DNA of 64,000 nucleotides from Saprospiraceae bacterium (GTDB lineage: Bacteria; Bacteroidota; Bacteroidia; Chitinophagales; Saprospiraceae): the NCBI GenBank assembly GCA_041392805.1, contig JAWKLJ010000002.1, positions 1,379,001-1,443,000 of the forward strand. The letters are read 5' to 3'. A program made the translations under genes and the position numbers. Under the pieces are notes generated by a model. The model had not been told where the DNA came from, did not search any database, and saw only the letters and a program-made list of their open reading frames with translations. Shown here piece after piece: positions 1 through 9,228 of the stretch (within the stretch, counting starts at the first letter, position 1; every line of letters begins with the position of its first letter).

Positions 1-7
1 TTCATGT

Positions 8-1015
8 TTATCCCTGCTTAAACCTACGCATGATTTCTCTCCAATTGGTAAAAACAATTCCCTCTTCTTCAAAGAAACGAATCATTTCTTCGTCTGCAAA
101 AAGTTGGGACTCCCACACCCGTTGTTGCCAGGAGTTGGTGATGGTCTTTAAGTTGTCCGTATCTTCCGAGGGATGAAAAATGATTTCGGAAAGCCCAGGG
201 TTTAGAGATTTCACCAAGGCTTGGAAATTGGCACGTTTTTCCTCGTAGGTTTTTCCGTTTGGCGCAGAGGCGAAAAAATCCAGTTTGGGTAAGGAATAAT
301 TGTTGACCAAAGCAATCATTTCGTCATTGATGGGGTAACCTTGTTGTTTAAATCCGGCAATCACCTCCGGATTTTCAAAGTCGATGACCATAGCTGGTAT
401 TTGGTATTCTTCGGCGACTTTGAGGTAAGCGGCGGTGTAGAGGTGCGAGGCGTACAAGGTCCCCATATGAGTGTCAATATGATCGGGGCGATACCCCCAG
501 GCAATGGCTTGTTCTACTTGGGCCCTGATTTCTTTTTCTACTTCCTCCGGTTTGGCATTTTGTACCACTTGGATCACTTCATGCCACAATTTTCCGTCTT
601 CATCCAGCAATCCCGGAGCCTCGTTGGCCGGTGTAAGTCCGGGCCATCGGTGGGTTTTCCATTCGCTGGTCAGGGTTAAATGGAGTCCGACGTCTTCATC
701 GGGGTGGGCAATGGCCCAATCAATGAAGGCTTTGGCATTGGGACAAGGCATCATTACCGCGCAAGATTGAATCTGGTCATTCGTCAGATACCGCTCGGCC
801 GAGGCATTGGCCTCAGGGCACATGCCAATATCATCTGCATGCAGAATGATGACCTTTTTATCGGCAGGGAAGCCGAGCTTTTGGGCCCAGGTGGTCCTGG
901 CAGTGGGTGTGGCGCCCTCGGCTGTGGACGTTTCGGCCCCTTCTTCTCCACCAGTGGAAGCACAAGCTGCGGCGAAAAATAGTAGTGCTAAAAAGCTACA
1001 TCTTGAAAATATCAT
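8..1015 (-). CDS. ChbG/YdjC-family carbohydrate deacetylase, lipoprotein
   Basis: A 335 aa protein with a lipoprotein signal (hydrophobic stretch, then AAAC with Cys18), so probably anchored in a periplasm-facing membrane leaflet. The catalytic domain starts near residue 54. It shows the ChbG/YdjC metal-site pattern: HADDIG with Asp61-Asp62, LHLT with His112, and HIDTHMG with His183. Known members remove acetyl groups from N-acetylated oligosaccharides such as diacetylchitobiose. Substrate here is not known. It is the last gene seen of a minus-strand operon, 21 bp after the PHP-type hydrolase gene, and its stop lies 8 bases inside the window edge, so the operon may continue outside. Family call is firm; substrate is inference. 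Confidence 0.85.
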   Translation of the reverse strand: MIFSRCSFLALLFFAAACASTGGEEGAETSTAEGATPTARTTWAQKLGFPADKKVIILHADDIGMCPEANASAERYLTNDQIQSCAVMMPCPNAKAFIDWAIAHPDEDVGLHLTLTSEWKTHRWPGLTPANEAPGLLDEDGKLWHEVIQVVQNAKPEEVEKEIRAQVEQAIAWGYRPDHIDTHMGTLYASHLYTAAYLKVAEEYQIPAMVIDFENPEVIAGFKQQGYPINDEMIALVNNYSLPKLDFFASAPNGKTYEEKRANFQALVKSLNPGLSEIIFHPSEDTDNLKTITNSWQQRVWESQLFADEEMIRFFEEEGIVFTNWREIMRRFKQG

Positions 1016-1036
1016 GAGGTGAAAATTTTGTGTAAT

Positions 1037-2365
1037 CTAATATAAATAAATAGGGTTCGTATACACCCACGGTACCCATTCGTCATTTAAGGATATACGT
1101 GCCTCGATCCTATAATTTCCTTTTGCCTGTTTTGGGTCAAATTCCAATTGATAAGCTTCCTCAGCCTCCGCTTTTATTTCTCCATCTTTTAGCAAAGTGA
1201 ACTTCACCGGAAAAGGCGAAACAGCGATCAATTGGTGAGACTTTTGCACGCTTAACGAATCTCCCATAATCGCGGCGGTGTTACCCAGCGAATCTCGTGC
1301 AAAGAACTGGAACCCTTTTGCTTCAGCCAGGTTTTCAAAAGAAATAAAGGCATGTCCTTTGACCAAATGATCGATCAAATCTCGATTGGAAAAGGTATCG
1401 CAAAAAATGTGGGTATTGACAAAGTTAAAGGAATCGAAATAGGTGTCTATTTCAAACTTGAATGCCCATCCTGCTTCGTCAGGTTTCCCTAGTAGCAGTT
1501 TTTCTTTCCAGCCTGGCTCAACGATCTTAAGGGTTTTTGCATTGGGGCCAACCCATTCTACCTGTCCCTCCTTTGCATAGCGGGCTCTAAAGCTTTGATT
1601 GTTATGGGCATCCACTGCCGCAAAGCCAACAATCCGGCGCTTTTCATTCAGGTTATCCCAGTGTTTTAGAATAGCATCTTGTGTATCAAATAATTCCCGA
1701 TAGGCCCAGTGCCGGTAGGTATGACCATTGATAGCGGCGTTTACAATCATGTGCAGCAGGAATGTTTTCTCCTCATCTTTTAAATCGGTATGGATGTTAT
1801 AAATTTCCATGGCCTGGAAATCCGGATTGGCCCAGTCATGCTCCTCTTCACTATGCAGGTAGCCCACAAATCCGCCGGTTTCGACGACTGATTTGATGAG
1901 TTGCGCATCCGTTTGCTCCCAATTCACGATTCCTTCCTGCATAGGGCTTATCATCATGCCGTTGCTTTCGGTACCGCTCTCCATGATAATGCCGTCATAA
2001 ATGCCATGAAAGCTCCTGGGAAAAGAATCCAGTTTGCTGTGCTTATGATCGCTAAAAAAAATGAAATCCAGTTTTGCTTTCTTGGCAGCAGGTAAAATTT
2101 CACTCAATACGCCCCGGCTATCGTGCGACCAAAAACTATGTGCGTGCAGGACTCCTTTATAGGTTTGTTTTCCTGAAAAATCAGTGGGTGCCTGGTATTT
2201 GAGGGACAAGGCAGTTCTCTCTTTTTCCAATTTGGGATAGGTTACCCAATGGCGCCACCAGAAGGGGGCCGTCACGATTAAAAAGAGTAGCACGACTAAA
2301 CTGCTGATGCCGATGATGATCCTAAACGCCACCCGCTTGATTCTTTTTATCTTATTCATAACCAT
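1037..2365 (-). CDS. Membrane-anchored PHP-type metal-dependent hydrolase
   Basis: A 442 aa protein with a basic N-terminus and one membrane segment (about residues 13-33). A PHP-like domain follows: HAHSFWSHD (His74, His76, His81), SDHKHS (Asp106, His107, His109), GYLHSEEEHDW and DAHNN all look like metal ligands. The catalytic part should face the periplasm by the positive-inside rule. PHP proteins hydrolyse phosphoesters, but extracytoplasmic members have varied or unknown substrates. Two starts are possible: Met1 at 2365, or Met3 at 2359, which would give an ATGA stop-start overlap with the upstream GH31 gene and so fits translational coupling. The C-terminal 100 residues look like beta-strands and may be an accessory domain. 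Confidence 0.7.
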   Translation of the reverse strand: MVMNKIKRIKRVAFRIIIGISSLVVLLFLIVTAPFWWRHWVTYPKLEKERTALSLKYQAPTDFSGKQTYKGVLHAHSFWSHDSRGVLSEILPAAKKAKLDFIFFSDHKHSKLDSFPRSFHGIYDGIIMESGTESNGMMISPMQEGIVNWEQTDAQLIKSVVETGGFVGYLHSEEEHDWANPDFQAMEIYNIHTDLKDEEKTFLLHMIVNAAINGHTYRHWAYRELFDTQDAILKHWDNLNEKRRIVGFAAVDAHNNQSFRARYAKEGQVEWVGPNAKTLKIVEPGWKEKLLLGKPDEAGWAFKFEIDTYFDSFNFVNTHIFCDTFSNRDLIDHLVKGHAFISFENLAEAKGFQFFARDSLGNTAAIMGDSLSVQKSHQLIAVSPFPVKFTLLKDGEIKAEAEEAYQLEFDPKQAKGNYRIEARISLNDEWVPWVYTNPIYLY

Positions 2366-4122
2366 GAAATCTTATAGACGCCTGTCTGGTAACTGCTTGT
2401 CTTAATCACTAGTTTTTGTTTTTCTTGATCATAGTCATAATCGCTAATGGTCTGGCCATCTAATTGCACTGCCGCTGGTGACTGACCAAGGTGAATCCTC
2501 AAAATATGTGGCATTTTTTTGCCCGTTAAGGTAATCGTTAATTCCTTAGCATTTACTTCCGTCTTAAGATGAGTTTCTTCTTGATTATCAGTAGTATAGA
2601 TACTGCATGCATTAGGCTGCCCAGGGTAAATCAACCAGGTGGTAAAACCCAAGGAGGTGCTATCGCCACGTTCCGTATAGGAGCGTTTGATATCCATGGG
2701 AATAATAGCCCCTTCCCGAATAAAAACCGGATATTCCTCCAGTGGGAATGTCTTTTTGAAAACCTGTTTTCCTTCCAATAGTTGGGTGTCATCAAACCAG
2801 TATCGCCATTGTCCGGGTGGCAAATGGATCTCATTTTCCAATTCATCTTTATAAATAGGGGCGATGAGTAACTCCTTGCCAAAGCGGTAGTGGTATTTTC
2901 CTTCGACCGGTTGTTGCAGAACCCTTTCACCCCGATGTCCTTGTACGACATAGCTATAGATGTAAGGGCTAAGTTCGGTATGCCACCAGGAATAGTTTCG
3001 GATAATTTCAAGTTCTTTAGGTGTGCGTTTCCAGAGGGCTCTTTCGCCATGACCGCCATTCATGAATAAACCACAGAATGTAGAAAACTGAGCCCAGCGA
3101 ATGTATAAATTGGGTGGAATCGTTTTTCCGGAAAAGCCAGCCACATCCGAGCCAATAATATTGTAGCCTGCTTTGGCACTTTTTAAAATACTTTTGATAG
3201 CCGATTCAAAGCCTTGGACGCCTTTTAGGGCGATATCTATTTTCTCAGCATCTTTTTCTTCCAGTAAAGCTTTGCTCAACCATTTGTGTTCTTGATCGCC
3301 AACCCAAGTGACAGGTGCGGCATCAATCGGAGCGAACCCTTCTGGATGGAAACCCCTGTCCATGGCCCTGGATAGGGTGACAAATTCAGGGTTTTGACGA
3401 AGGCCATGTTCATATTCCTTCCGGTAATACAGGTCCATATAATTTCGGGTGGATAACCAGCCATTATTTGCTTTTTGATACAGAAAGGGTAGGGGGCCTA
3501 ATGTGGAATGGAACAAGGTAGCGGTCCCATCGAGTTTCCAGCCATCAATACCCCAATCGAAACACTTTTGTTGCTGCGCCTGCCACCATTGCATGGCTTC
3601 CGGGTGGGTGTAATCTATGAAGCTGCCTTTGCCTTTCCACCATTTTATCGGTTCACCGATGAGAAAACCCTTTTTCGCTGCTTCCTCAAACCAGGCGTTT
3701 CCTTCTTTTTCTTTGGTATCCTTGCTGAAATTATTGACCATACTTGTGGTCCATAGAACGACTCGGTAACCCTTGTCTTGTAAACCTTTAAACCAGGTTT
3801 CGGGATCGGGATACCGGTCTTCATCCACCTCATAATCATTGTACCTCAAACTCCAGGGGCTATCAATCAAGATGGTTCTTACCGGTATATCGTGCTTGGC
3901 ATATCCCTCCAACAATTCATCCACATAGGCCGAGGTATTGACATCATCTTCCCAGAGCCAACATTCCAGGGCCCAGGCAGGGGTAAGCGGCGGTAAGCCA
4001 TGTCGTTGCGCATTAAAGGGGATGCCCCACAGCGGCAGCACAACATAGAAATAGGCTATCAGCACCAACACGCCCAGACTGATTAAGCTATATTTTGAGA
4101 CTTTTCGATAGTTAATTTTCAT
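2356..4122 (-). CDS. Membrane-anchored glycoside hydrolase family 31
   Basis: A 588 aa protein with an N-terminal membrane anchor (about residues 11-32), probably exposed to the periplasm. The (beta/alpha)8 catalytic domain shows the GH31 motifs: GWKLDGTA with the likely nucleophile Asp198, WVGDQ with the likely acid/base Asp276, and GSDVAGF (Asp326), equivalent to the substrate-binding DIGGF motif. C-terminal beta-sandwich domains follow, with PVFIREGAIIP. The large N-terminal beta-sandwich found in most GH31 enzymes is absent, the catalytic domain beginning about residue 50. GH31 enzymes act on alpha-glucosides, alpha-xylosides or sulfoquinovosides, or as transglycosidases; specificity cannot be read here. 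It overlaps the following PHP gene, so the two are probably co-translated. Confidence 0.85.
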   Translation of the reverse strand: MKINYRKVSKYSLISLGVLVLIAYFYVVLPLWGIPFNAQRHGLPPLTPAWALECWLWEDDVNTSAYVDELLEGYAKHDIPVRTILIDSPWSLRYNDYEVDEDRYPDPETWFKGLQDKGYRVVLWTTSMVNNFSKDTKEKEGNAWFEEAAKKGFLIGEPIKWWKGKGSFIDYTHPEAMQWWQAQQQKCFDWGIDGWKLDGTATLFHSTLGPLPFLYQKANNGWLSTRNYMDLYYRKEYEHGLRQNPEFVTLSRAMDRGFHPEGFAPIDAAPVTWVGDQEHKWLSKALLEEKDAEKIDIALKGVQGFESAIKSILKSAKAGYNIIGSDVAGFSGKTIPPNLYIRWAQFSTFCGLFMNGGHGERALWKRTPKELEIIRNYSWWHTELSPYIYSYVVQGHRGERVLQQPVEGKYHYRFGKELLIAPIYKDELENEIHLPPGQWRYWFDDTQLLEGKQVFKKTFPLEEYPVFIREGAIIPMDIKRSYTERGDSTSLGFTTWLIYPGQPNACSIYTTDNQEETHLKTEVNAKELTITLTGKKMPHILRIHLGQSPAAVQLDGQTISDYDYDQEKQKLVIKTSSYQTGVYKISWL

Positions 4123-4162
4123 TTAACCAATCCAGATTTTTTTTAACAATTTCATTTTTATA

Positions 4163-5425
4163 TTATTTCGGCACAGGTACTGGATTTTCTGCAACCATTT
4201 GGAGTGCCTGTTCGATGTAGATTTCCCCGGTCATTTCTCCCAGGCTCGTTTCAGAAACATAGTCATATCGTTTAAAGCTGTGGAAGTCCACTTTGGTCAG
4301 GATATAACCAAAGGCATCATTGGTCAAACCAAACAACATGTTTTGTTTTCCTTTCATTTTGCGCTTGAGGTAAAAGCCAATATTGGGAAGGGCCTCTCCC
4401 GGAATAGTGAGGATTTGGGCGGAGCCAATATGGAGCAGGTTGACCTGGGTAGTGATGGTATTGTCCGCTGAGGTTTTCATACTCAAGGGGGAATTTTTCA
4501 GAATAAATCGCATCATTTCCGATTCAATGGGGAATTCAATCCTTTTGGCAAAACATTGTAAAAATGGATTTTCCTGCACAGGAGCATCCTCAATGATGCG
4601 CAAGGCTTCATCCGCCAAAAGCGTTCCAATGCGGATACATTCCTCCCAGGTTCCAATGTCCTTGCCATCTGCCGTTCTATTATCCGCCGTGACCATTCCG
4701 CCTTGGGCCCCATTCATAAATAAGGCGATCCCTCCAGCTTTGGCTTCTAGCCGCTCATATAGCGGACCGCAAAGGTCGGGGCTCAAGATCCCTCGCTTTG
4801 ATCCGATCACTTCTGGATGAATGGCATAATTGACCAAGGTGGCAAGGACTTCCCCATTGGGCTTGATGGCTTGTATGACATCGCATCTAGGATCATAAAG
4901 CTGCTCGGCATAATAGTTAAAAGCGATTTTCCCTCTAGCTTCCCCTTCTGCAATTTTCAGGGCGGCCGGTTCGAGTTTCCGGATCGCCTCATTGACGGCT
5001 TCAGCAATTTGGGTTACGCACCAGTCCAGGTATTTTAAATCGGCTCTTGTTTCTCCTTTTTCATTAGGGAAGGCATAGGCATCCGGGCCACTATGGGTGT
5101 GGGTGGCGCCGATGAGGATATTTTCCGGGGGAATGCCCCGGATGAGGGCCCGGGAGCGGTCGCCAAGAGCCGCTGGCCATCCGAGGTTGTCGATATTAAC
5201 AATGGCTACCCTTGTCTTTCCTTTTTCAAATACCAGGGCACGTACATATAGCTCTCCTTTTTTCTCCTTGGCATCCTTGGGTACGCCTACCCCTCCAGAA
5301 ACGGGAAGCAAGGGATCAGGCGTGATGATCCGCACCGCCGCACCAGCTTTAAATACCTCATTGTTTTGGCTATGGGCCAGCAAACTAATGGGAAGAAGTA
5401 ATAGATAGCACAAGTATTTTTTCAT
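4163..5425 (-). CDS. Neutral/alkaline ceramidase-like hydrolase, secreted
   Basis: About 420 aa from the ATG at 5425, chosen because it opens a good signal peptide (MKKYLCYLLLLPISLLAHS). An in-frame ATG at 5473 would add 16 residues that do not fit a signal peptide. The mature protein begins like the N-terminal domain of neutral/alkaline non-lysosomal ceramidases (AGAAVRIITPD) and has GATHTHSGPD, matching the family's zinc-site motif, plus NYAIHPEV and NGAQGG. It is shorter than true ceramidases (usually 650 aa or more) and lacks their C-terminal domain. In Bacteroidota such short homologues are common and mostly untested, so a ceramide substrate should not be assumed. It sits between the polytopic membrane protein and GH31 genes in one operon. 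Confidence 0.75.
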   Translation of the reverse strand: MKKYLCYLLLLPISLLAHSQNNEVFKAGAAVRIITPDPLLPVSGGVGVPKDAKEKKGELYVRALVFEKGKTRVAIVNIDNLGWPAALGDRSRALIRGIPPENILIGATHTHSGPDAYAFPNEKGETRADLKYLDWCVTQIAEAVNEAIRKLEPAALKIAEGEARGKIAFNYYAEQLYDPRCDVIQAIKPNGEVLATLVNYAIHPEVIGSKRGILSPDLCGPLYERLEAKAGGIALFMNGAQGGMVTADNRTADGKDIGTWEECIRIGTLLADEALRIIEDAPVQENPFLQCFAKRIEFPIESEMMRFILKNSPLSMKTSADNTITTQVNLLHIGSAQILTIPGEALPNIGFYLKRKMKGKQNMLFGLTNDAFGYILTKVDFHSFKRYDYVSETSLGEMTGEIYIEQALQMVAENPVPVPK

Positions 5426-5476
5426 TATTCCATTTATTTGTAACGAATACGCTGACATCCCTTTTGGCAGCATGTT

Positions 5477-6769
5477 TTATTTCTGGAACCGAATCTGCGC
5501 CCCGCCTAATTCGCCATGCGCATGAATAGAAATCGTTGTAATGACCAATATAAGTAAGAGTAAAACTGCTATTAGCAAGCCCCATCGGTTCCAGGATTCC
5601 GATACCAAACCCTTCTCATCGGGGGTCCATGCTGCTTGCTTCCGATTCCACCACCACCATCCGCCCAGCAAGAGTAAAATAGGCAAGTAGAGGCTGTCTG
5701 AATAGGTCAAACTATAAGGTCTGAAAAAAAAGCCTTTGACCAGGTAACCAAACAAGGTGTAGTAGGATGCAATCGAGAAAAATAAAAAGGAAGCCATGCT
5801 AAGTTTAAAGGCCTGTCGTTGGTATTGTCGCCAACCTAATAGGGCTGCACTTATGAAAAGTAGCATGGTAATGCCCCCGATCATTCTTTGGTTGGAGATA
5901 AACCGGCTGGCGTTTTCGAGCGATAAATTTTCGGCTAGTTTAGCTAGTTTCTCTACTTCAAATGCAGCAGTAAAATTGATAAATGGAAGGATTAAAAAAA
6001 GGAAAAGGATGGCGAACCAATTGGCACCATTTACTGGCTTAGCCTGTTCGGGCCATCGACTAGTCAAAATGGCATAGGCCATACCCAATCCACCACAAAA
6101 GCCAAGGGTAAATTCCATCACATTCCACCAATTATAGGAAAGGCCACTGGCCGCCCCCAAAGTTTGAATAAAATTGCCGAAGGCAAAGCCAAAACCAGCG
6201 CCCAAGGCGGCATAGGCAGCCACGCGCAAAGCCCGATGGAAGCCTTCCCTGTAGAGGTACCAGGCCAAGGCCGCCGCCGCACCCAGGCACGCTGCCCACA
6301 GCTCAGAACGCGGTGGCGTCATGAACCATTCGAGTTGATAGATCAGAAAACCCCAAGTCAAATAAGCTCCTGCGACCATTTGGGCAATCAAGGCTGCCCA
6401 ATTTGGCTTTTTATCGTCCGTTGATTCAAGTCCAAGTCCAAAAAATCCGCCACCTAGGAAGCCATATAACCCGCCAATGACGGCCAACATGGAATACCCG
6501 TAGGCTACATTCAAAAAATCGGTTCCCCTACAATAGCCAATCACAATGCCATAACTCATGATGCCGCCAATGGCCCAGCCGATGCCACCCAAGGCCGCCA
6601 AGGTCGGCGCATTGCGGACCCAGTCAGGGCGGCCAAAAGCCAGGATAATGGCCAAAGCGCCCATTGCTCCGGCCCAGGCGGCACCCCATTCATGGCCAAA
6701 GTGACCACGGATCGCCCATCCCAGGCCTAACGCAAATGCCGTAAAAAGGAGCAGGTATTTTTTGGTCAT
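5477..6769 (-). CDS. Polytopic membrane protein of unknown function
   Basis: A 430 aa protein made largely of glycine- and alanine-rich hydrophobic helices, roughly ten to twelve, with loops such as RPDWVRNAP and ESTDDKKPN. The N-terminus (LGLGWAIRGHFGHEWGAAWAGA) looks like a conserved helical-hairpin motif rather than a signal peptide. I do not recognise a transporter family. Its place between a sialidase-like gene (14 bp upstream) and a ceramidase-like gene (about 50 bp downstream) suggests uptake or sensing of the product of the secreted hydrolases, but that is context only. Confidence 0.6.
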   Translation of the reverse strand: MTKKYLLLFTAFALGLGWAIRGHFGHEWGAAWAGAMGALAIILAFGRPDWVRNAPTLAALGGIGWAIGGIMSYGIVIGYCRGTDFLNVAYGYSMLAVIGGLYGFLGGGFFGLGLESTDDKKPNWAALIAQMVAGAYLTWGFLIYQLEWFMTPPRSELWAACLGAAAALAWYLYREGFHRALRVAAYAALGAGFGFAFGNFIQTLGAASGLSYNWWNVMEFTLGFCGGLGMAYAILTSRWPEQAKPVNGANWFAILFLFLILPFINFTAAFEVEKLAKLAENLSLENASRFISNQRMIGGITMLLFISAALLGWRQYQRQAFKLSMASFLFFSIASYYTLFGYLVKGFFFRPYSLTYSDSLYLPILLLLGGWWWWNRKQAAWTPDEKGLVSESWNRWGLLIAVLLLLILVITTISIHAHGELGGAQIRFQK

Positions 6770-6783
6770 TGCTAAAATATTAT

Positions 6784-8094
6784 CTATTGATCACCCTTTT
6801 TTATCCAGTCTTCCTGGCACTCAAAATATTTAATGGTTTCAGTCGATGCCCCTGCGGGCTTGAAGCTATAGACAACGTGTATGGTTCCATCACTGCCTTG
6901 GATAATCGAAGGGTAGGCACCCGTAGCGGGTTTCTCCTGTTGATTACTTAACAAAAGATGGCGGGTATACGACCAGGTTTTTCCTTCATCTGTTGATAAG
7001 GACAAGGCAAGGGAATGCCTGCCCTTTTCAGTATCATTATAAGCAATGACCCAATGGCCATTGGCCAGGGTTACGATATCAGAGCCGGAGCCAGGGTTGG
7101 GCAATTCACTGTCTTGAACAGGGCTCCAAGTCAAACCTTGATCACTCGATGAACTTACCGGATGCCGATAGGGTGGTGGACCATTATCACGCATATAAGC
7201 CACCAAGGTGCCATCCTTTTTTTGGGCAATGGAAGCCTGGATATTGGCAATACCCACCACGGGGGTGCTGAAGCGCCAATGCGCCCCAAAGTCGTCGGTA
7301 ATAGCAAACAAAGACATTTCCAATCCATCCGAATACAAAGGCAAGATCATCCTGTCGCCGACAAAAATGGCTTTGTTTTTCGTTTGCCATCCCATTCGCC
7401 GGAAATAGGGGTATCCCAGCGATTGATTAGTATAACTGCCATCCTGGTTTGGAACCCTACCTCCACGCATCATGTTTTCTCCCTTGGCCTTGGCCAAAAT
7501 ATCCGTTTTGAATTTGATCCACTCTTCCAGGGCTTCCATGTTAGTACCCTGCTGTAGCAGCTGGGTGGATATTTGATCTAGTTGGGATTGTACCGATTGT
7601 ACAAAGGCGTCATCCGCTTGTATTCCCCGCTCAGTTGGCCCGCCAGGTTTGACATGCAATACGTCTTGCCATTGCCATTCGGGAGCACCTTCTTGTTGCA
7701 TAAAATTTTCACTGATCCGATATTTGAGTAGCGAGGTCTCCCATTGATTGGCCATCACGGTGTACCAAACCAGCCACAATTTCCCCCTGGTATCCAAAAA
7801 GAGGACAGGGTTAATATCGGGAAAATCGGGCACGTCTGCCATTAGAAATGGCTGAGACCATTGCTGTTTTCCTTTTTTCCTTCTACTGCCCATAATCCGT
7901 ACATCATCCGCCCACCGTTCGCCATTTCCCTGAAACCAGGCAGCGAGTAAATCGCCATTTGGCAAGGCCACAATGGTTGATCCATGGGTATGTTCAGTTT
8001 GCAGATCAAAAATAAGTTGCCCTTCGGAAATATCCTGTGCCGATAATTTCCAAAACAAAAAAGAGAGAAAGGCTAAAAGTTGGTATTTCTTCAT
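6784..8094 (-). CDS. Secreted BNR-repeat sialidase-like glycosidase
   Basis: A 436 aa protein with a signal peptide ending near LSAQ. It resembles the BNR_2 group of exo-alpha-sialidase-like proteins: HGSTIVALPNGDLLAAWFQG near the N-terminus, then DFPDINPVLFLD, VAYMRDNGPPPYR and VTLANGHWVIAYND. One clear Asp-box-like motif is seen (STDEGKTW). This family includes true sialidases and other six-bladed propeller hydrolases; the arginine triad cannot be assigned with confidence. It lies 2 bp after the AraC regulator gene, so the regulator and enzyme are transcribed together. Confidence 0.75.
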   Translation of the reverse strand: MKKYQLLAFLSFLFWKLSAQDISEGQLIFDLQTEHTHGSTIVALPNGDLLAAWFQGNGERWADDVRIMGSRRKKGKQQWSQPFLMADVPDFPDINPVLFLDTRGKLWLVWYTVMANQWETSLLKYRISENFMQQEGAPEWQWQDVLHVKPGGPTERGIQADDAFVQSVQSQLDQISTQLLQQGTNMEALEEWIKFKTDILAKAKGENMMRGGRVPNQDGSYTNQSLGYPYFRRMGWQTKNKAIFVGDRMILPLYSDGLEMSLFAITDDFGAHWRFSTPVVGIANIQASIAQKKDGTLVAYMRDNGPPPYRHPVSSSSDQGLTWSPVQDSELPNPGSGSDIVTLANGHWVIAYNDTEKGRHSLALSLSTDEGKTWSYTRHLLLSNQQEKPATGAYPSIIQGSDGTIHVVYSFKPAGASTETIKYFECQEDWIKKGDQ

Positions 8095-8096
8095 TT

Positions 8097-8948
8097 TTAG
8101 CGGAAAATTTTCCGATAGTTAGAGGGTGTATTATGCATCACGCTTTTAAACTGGTGGTTGAAATTTGCAATATTGTTATAGCCACAATCGTAGCAAATTT
8201 CCGAGATATGCTTATCTGTTTCTGCCAGCATTTTGGCGGCAAGCCTGATGCGGACACTTTTGACATAGGCCATAAACGTGCTTTTTGTTTTTTTCTTGAA
8301 ATAACGACAAAAAGCACCCGGTGTCATATGGATTAAGGCAGCAGCTTCTTCCTGGTTAATGCCATCCTGAATATGCTGGAAGACATATTCATAGATCAAA
8401 TTTATTTTGTCGAGATTTTTATGAAAAGAGGAGGAATAACTGGTATCAGAGACGAATTCATAATCTTCAATTTTTATCAGTAGGTTGAAGACCTTTAGTA
8501 ATTCGATATACCCTTCCAAGCCTTTTACCGTCAGCAATTTTTCCAGGTTGGCCTGGATGGTTTTTACTTTTTTGGTTTTAAATGAAATGCCCCTGGTGGC
8601 TTTCCGAAGGAGGGCCTCAACTTCCTCCAACTCTGGTATGTTGAAAAAATCTGAATTAATGATATTTTCATAAAAATGAATGGCAATACTAGTAGAAGGT
8701 GCTACCTGGTCACTTTTGAAAGAATCCCAACAATGCGGCAAATCAGGACCTAGCAGTACGAGGTCGCCACTTTGATAACTTGAAATATTGTTACCCACAA
8801 TTCTTCTACCTGAGCCTGATACTACAAAATTCAATTCAAAATTTTTATGAGAATGGATGCAAGCGGAGCAGGTGCTTTCATTTTGCACCTTGCGCCCAAT
8901 GAAAGAGTGCTTATGCGGCACATGAATTTTGTCAAATATTAGTTCCAT
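8097..8948 (-). CDS. AraC-family transcriptional regulator
   Basis: A 283 aa protein: an N-terminal cupin-like sensor domain (HSHKNFELNFVVSGSGRRIVG, SGDLVLLGPDLPHCW, residues about 30-75) and a C-terminal pair of helix-turn-helix motifs (about residues 180-283) ending in the AraC signature ISEICYDCGYNNIANFNHQFK and PSNYRKIF. It is the first gene of the minus-strand operon and probably controls it in response to a sugar or other product that binds the cupin domain. The 5' side is a roughly 280 bp AT-rich gap shared with the divergent cyclo-ligase gene. No clear operator repeat was seen. Confidence 0.88.
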   Translation of the reverse strand: MELIFDKIHVPHKHSFIGRKVQNESTCSACIHSHKNFELNFVVSGSGRRIVGNNISSYQSGDLVLLGPDLPHCWDSFKSDQVAPSTSIAIHFYENIINSDFFNIPELEEVEALLRKATRGISFKTKKVKTIQANLEKLLTVKGLEGYIELLKVFNLLIKIEDYEFVSDTSYSSSFHKNLDKINLIYEYVFQHIQDGINQEEAAALIHMTPGAFCRYFKKKTKSTFMAYVKSVRIRLAAKMLAETDKHISEICYDCGYNNIANFNHQFKSVMHNTPSNYRKIFR

Positions 8949-9228
8949 TTTAAGCCTTGTTTACCGAGAAGTTGGAATAATATTACAAAAAACTCCTTGA
9001 ATCTAAAAGTTAATTCTGTGTAAATTAAATTGACCGAAATCGCGTTTTAGGCTATCCCCTTTAGCGATGGAAATAAACATAATAGCGGCCACTTTGTAAG
9101 CCCCTAACAAAGAAAGCTTAAGTTATGCCTTTGTAATTATCTTATTTTGTTCAATTCTTATGGTTTTTTAACCTATTTTTTTGTAGTATAGGTAGTTTCA
9201 ACTTTCATGGGTGAATAAAAGAAAAAAC

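Noticed and set aside
4163..8094. A ganglioside-degrading pathway as a firm call
   Set aside because: Both the sialidase-like and ceramidase-like families have many members with other or unknown substrates, and the ceramidase C-terminal domain is missing.
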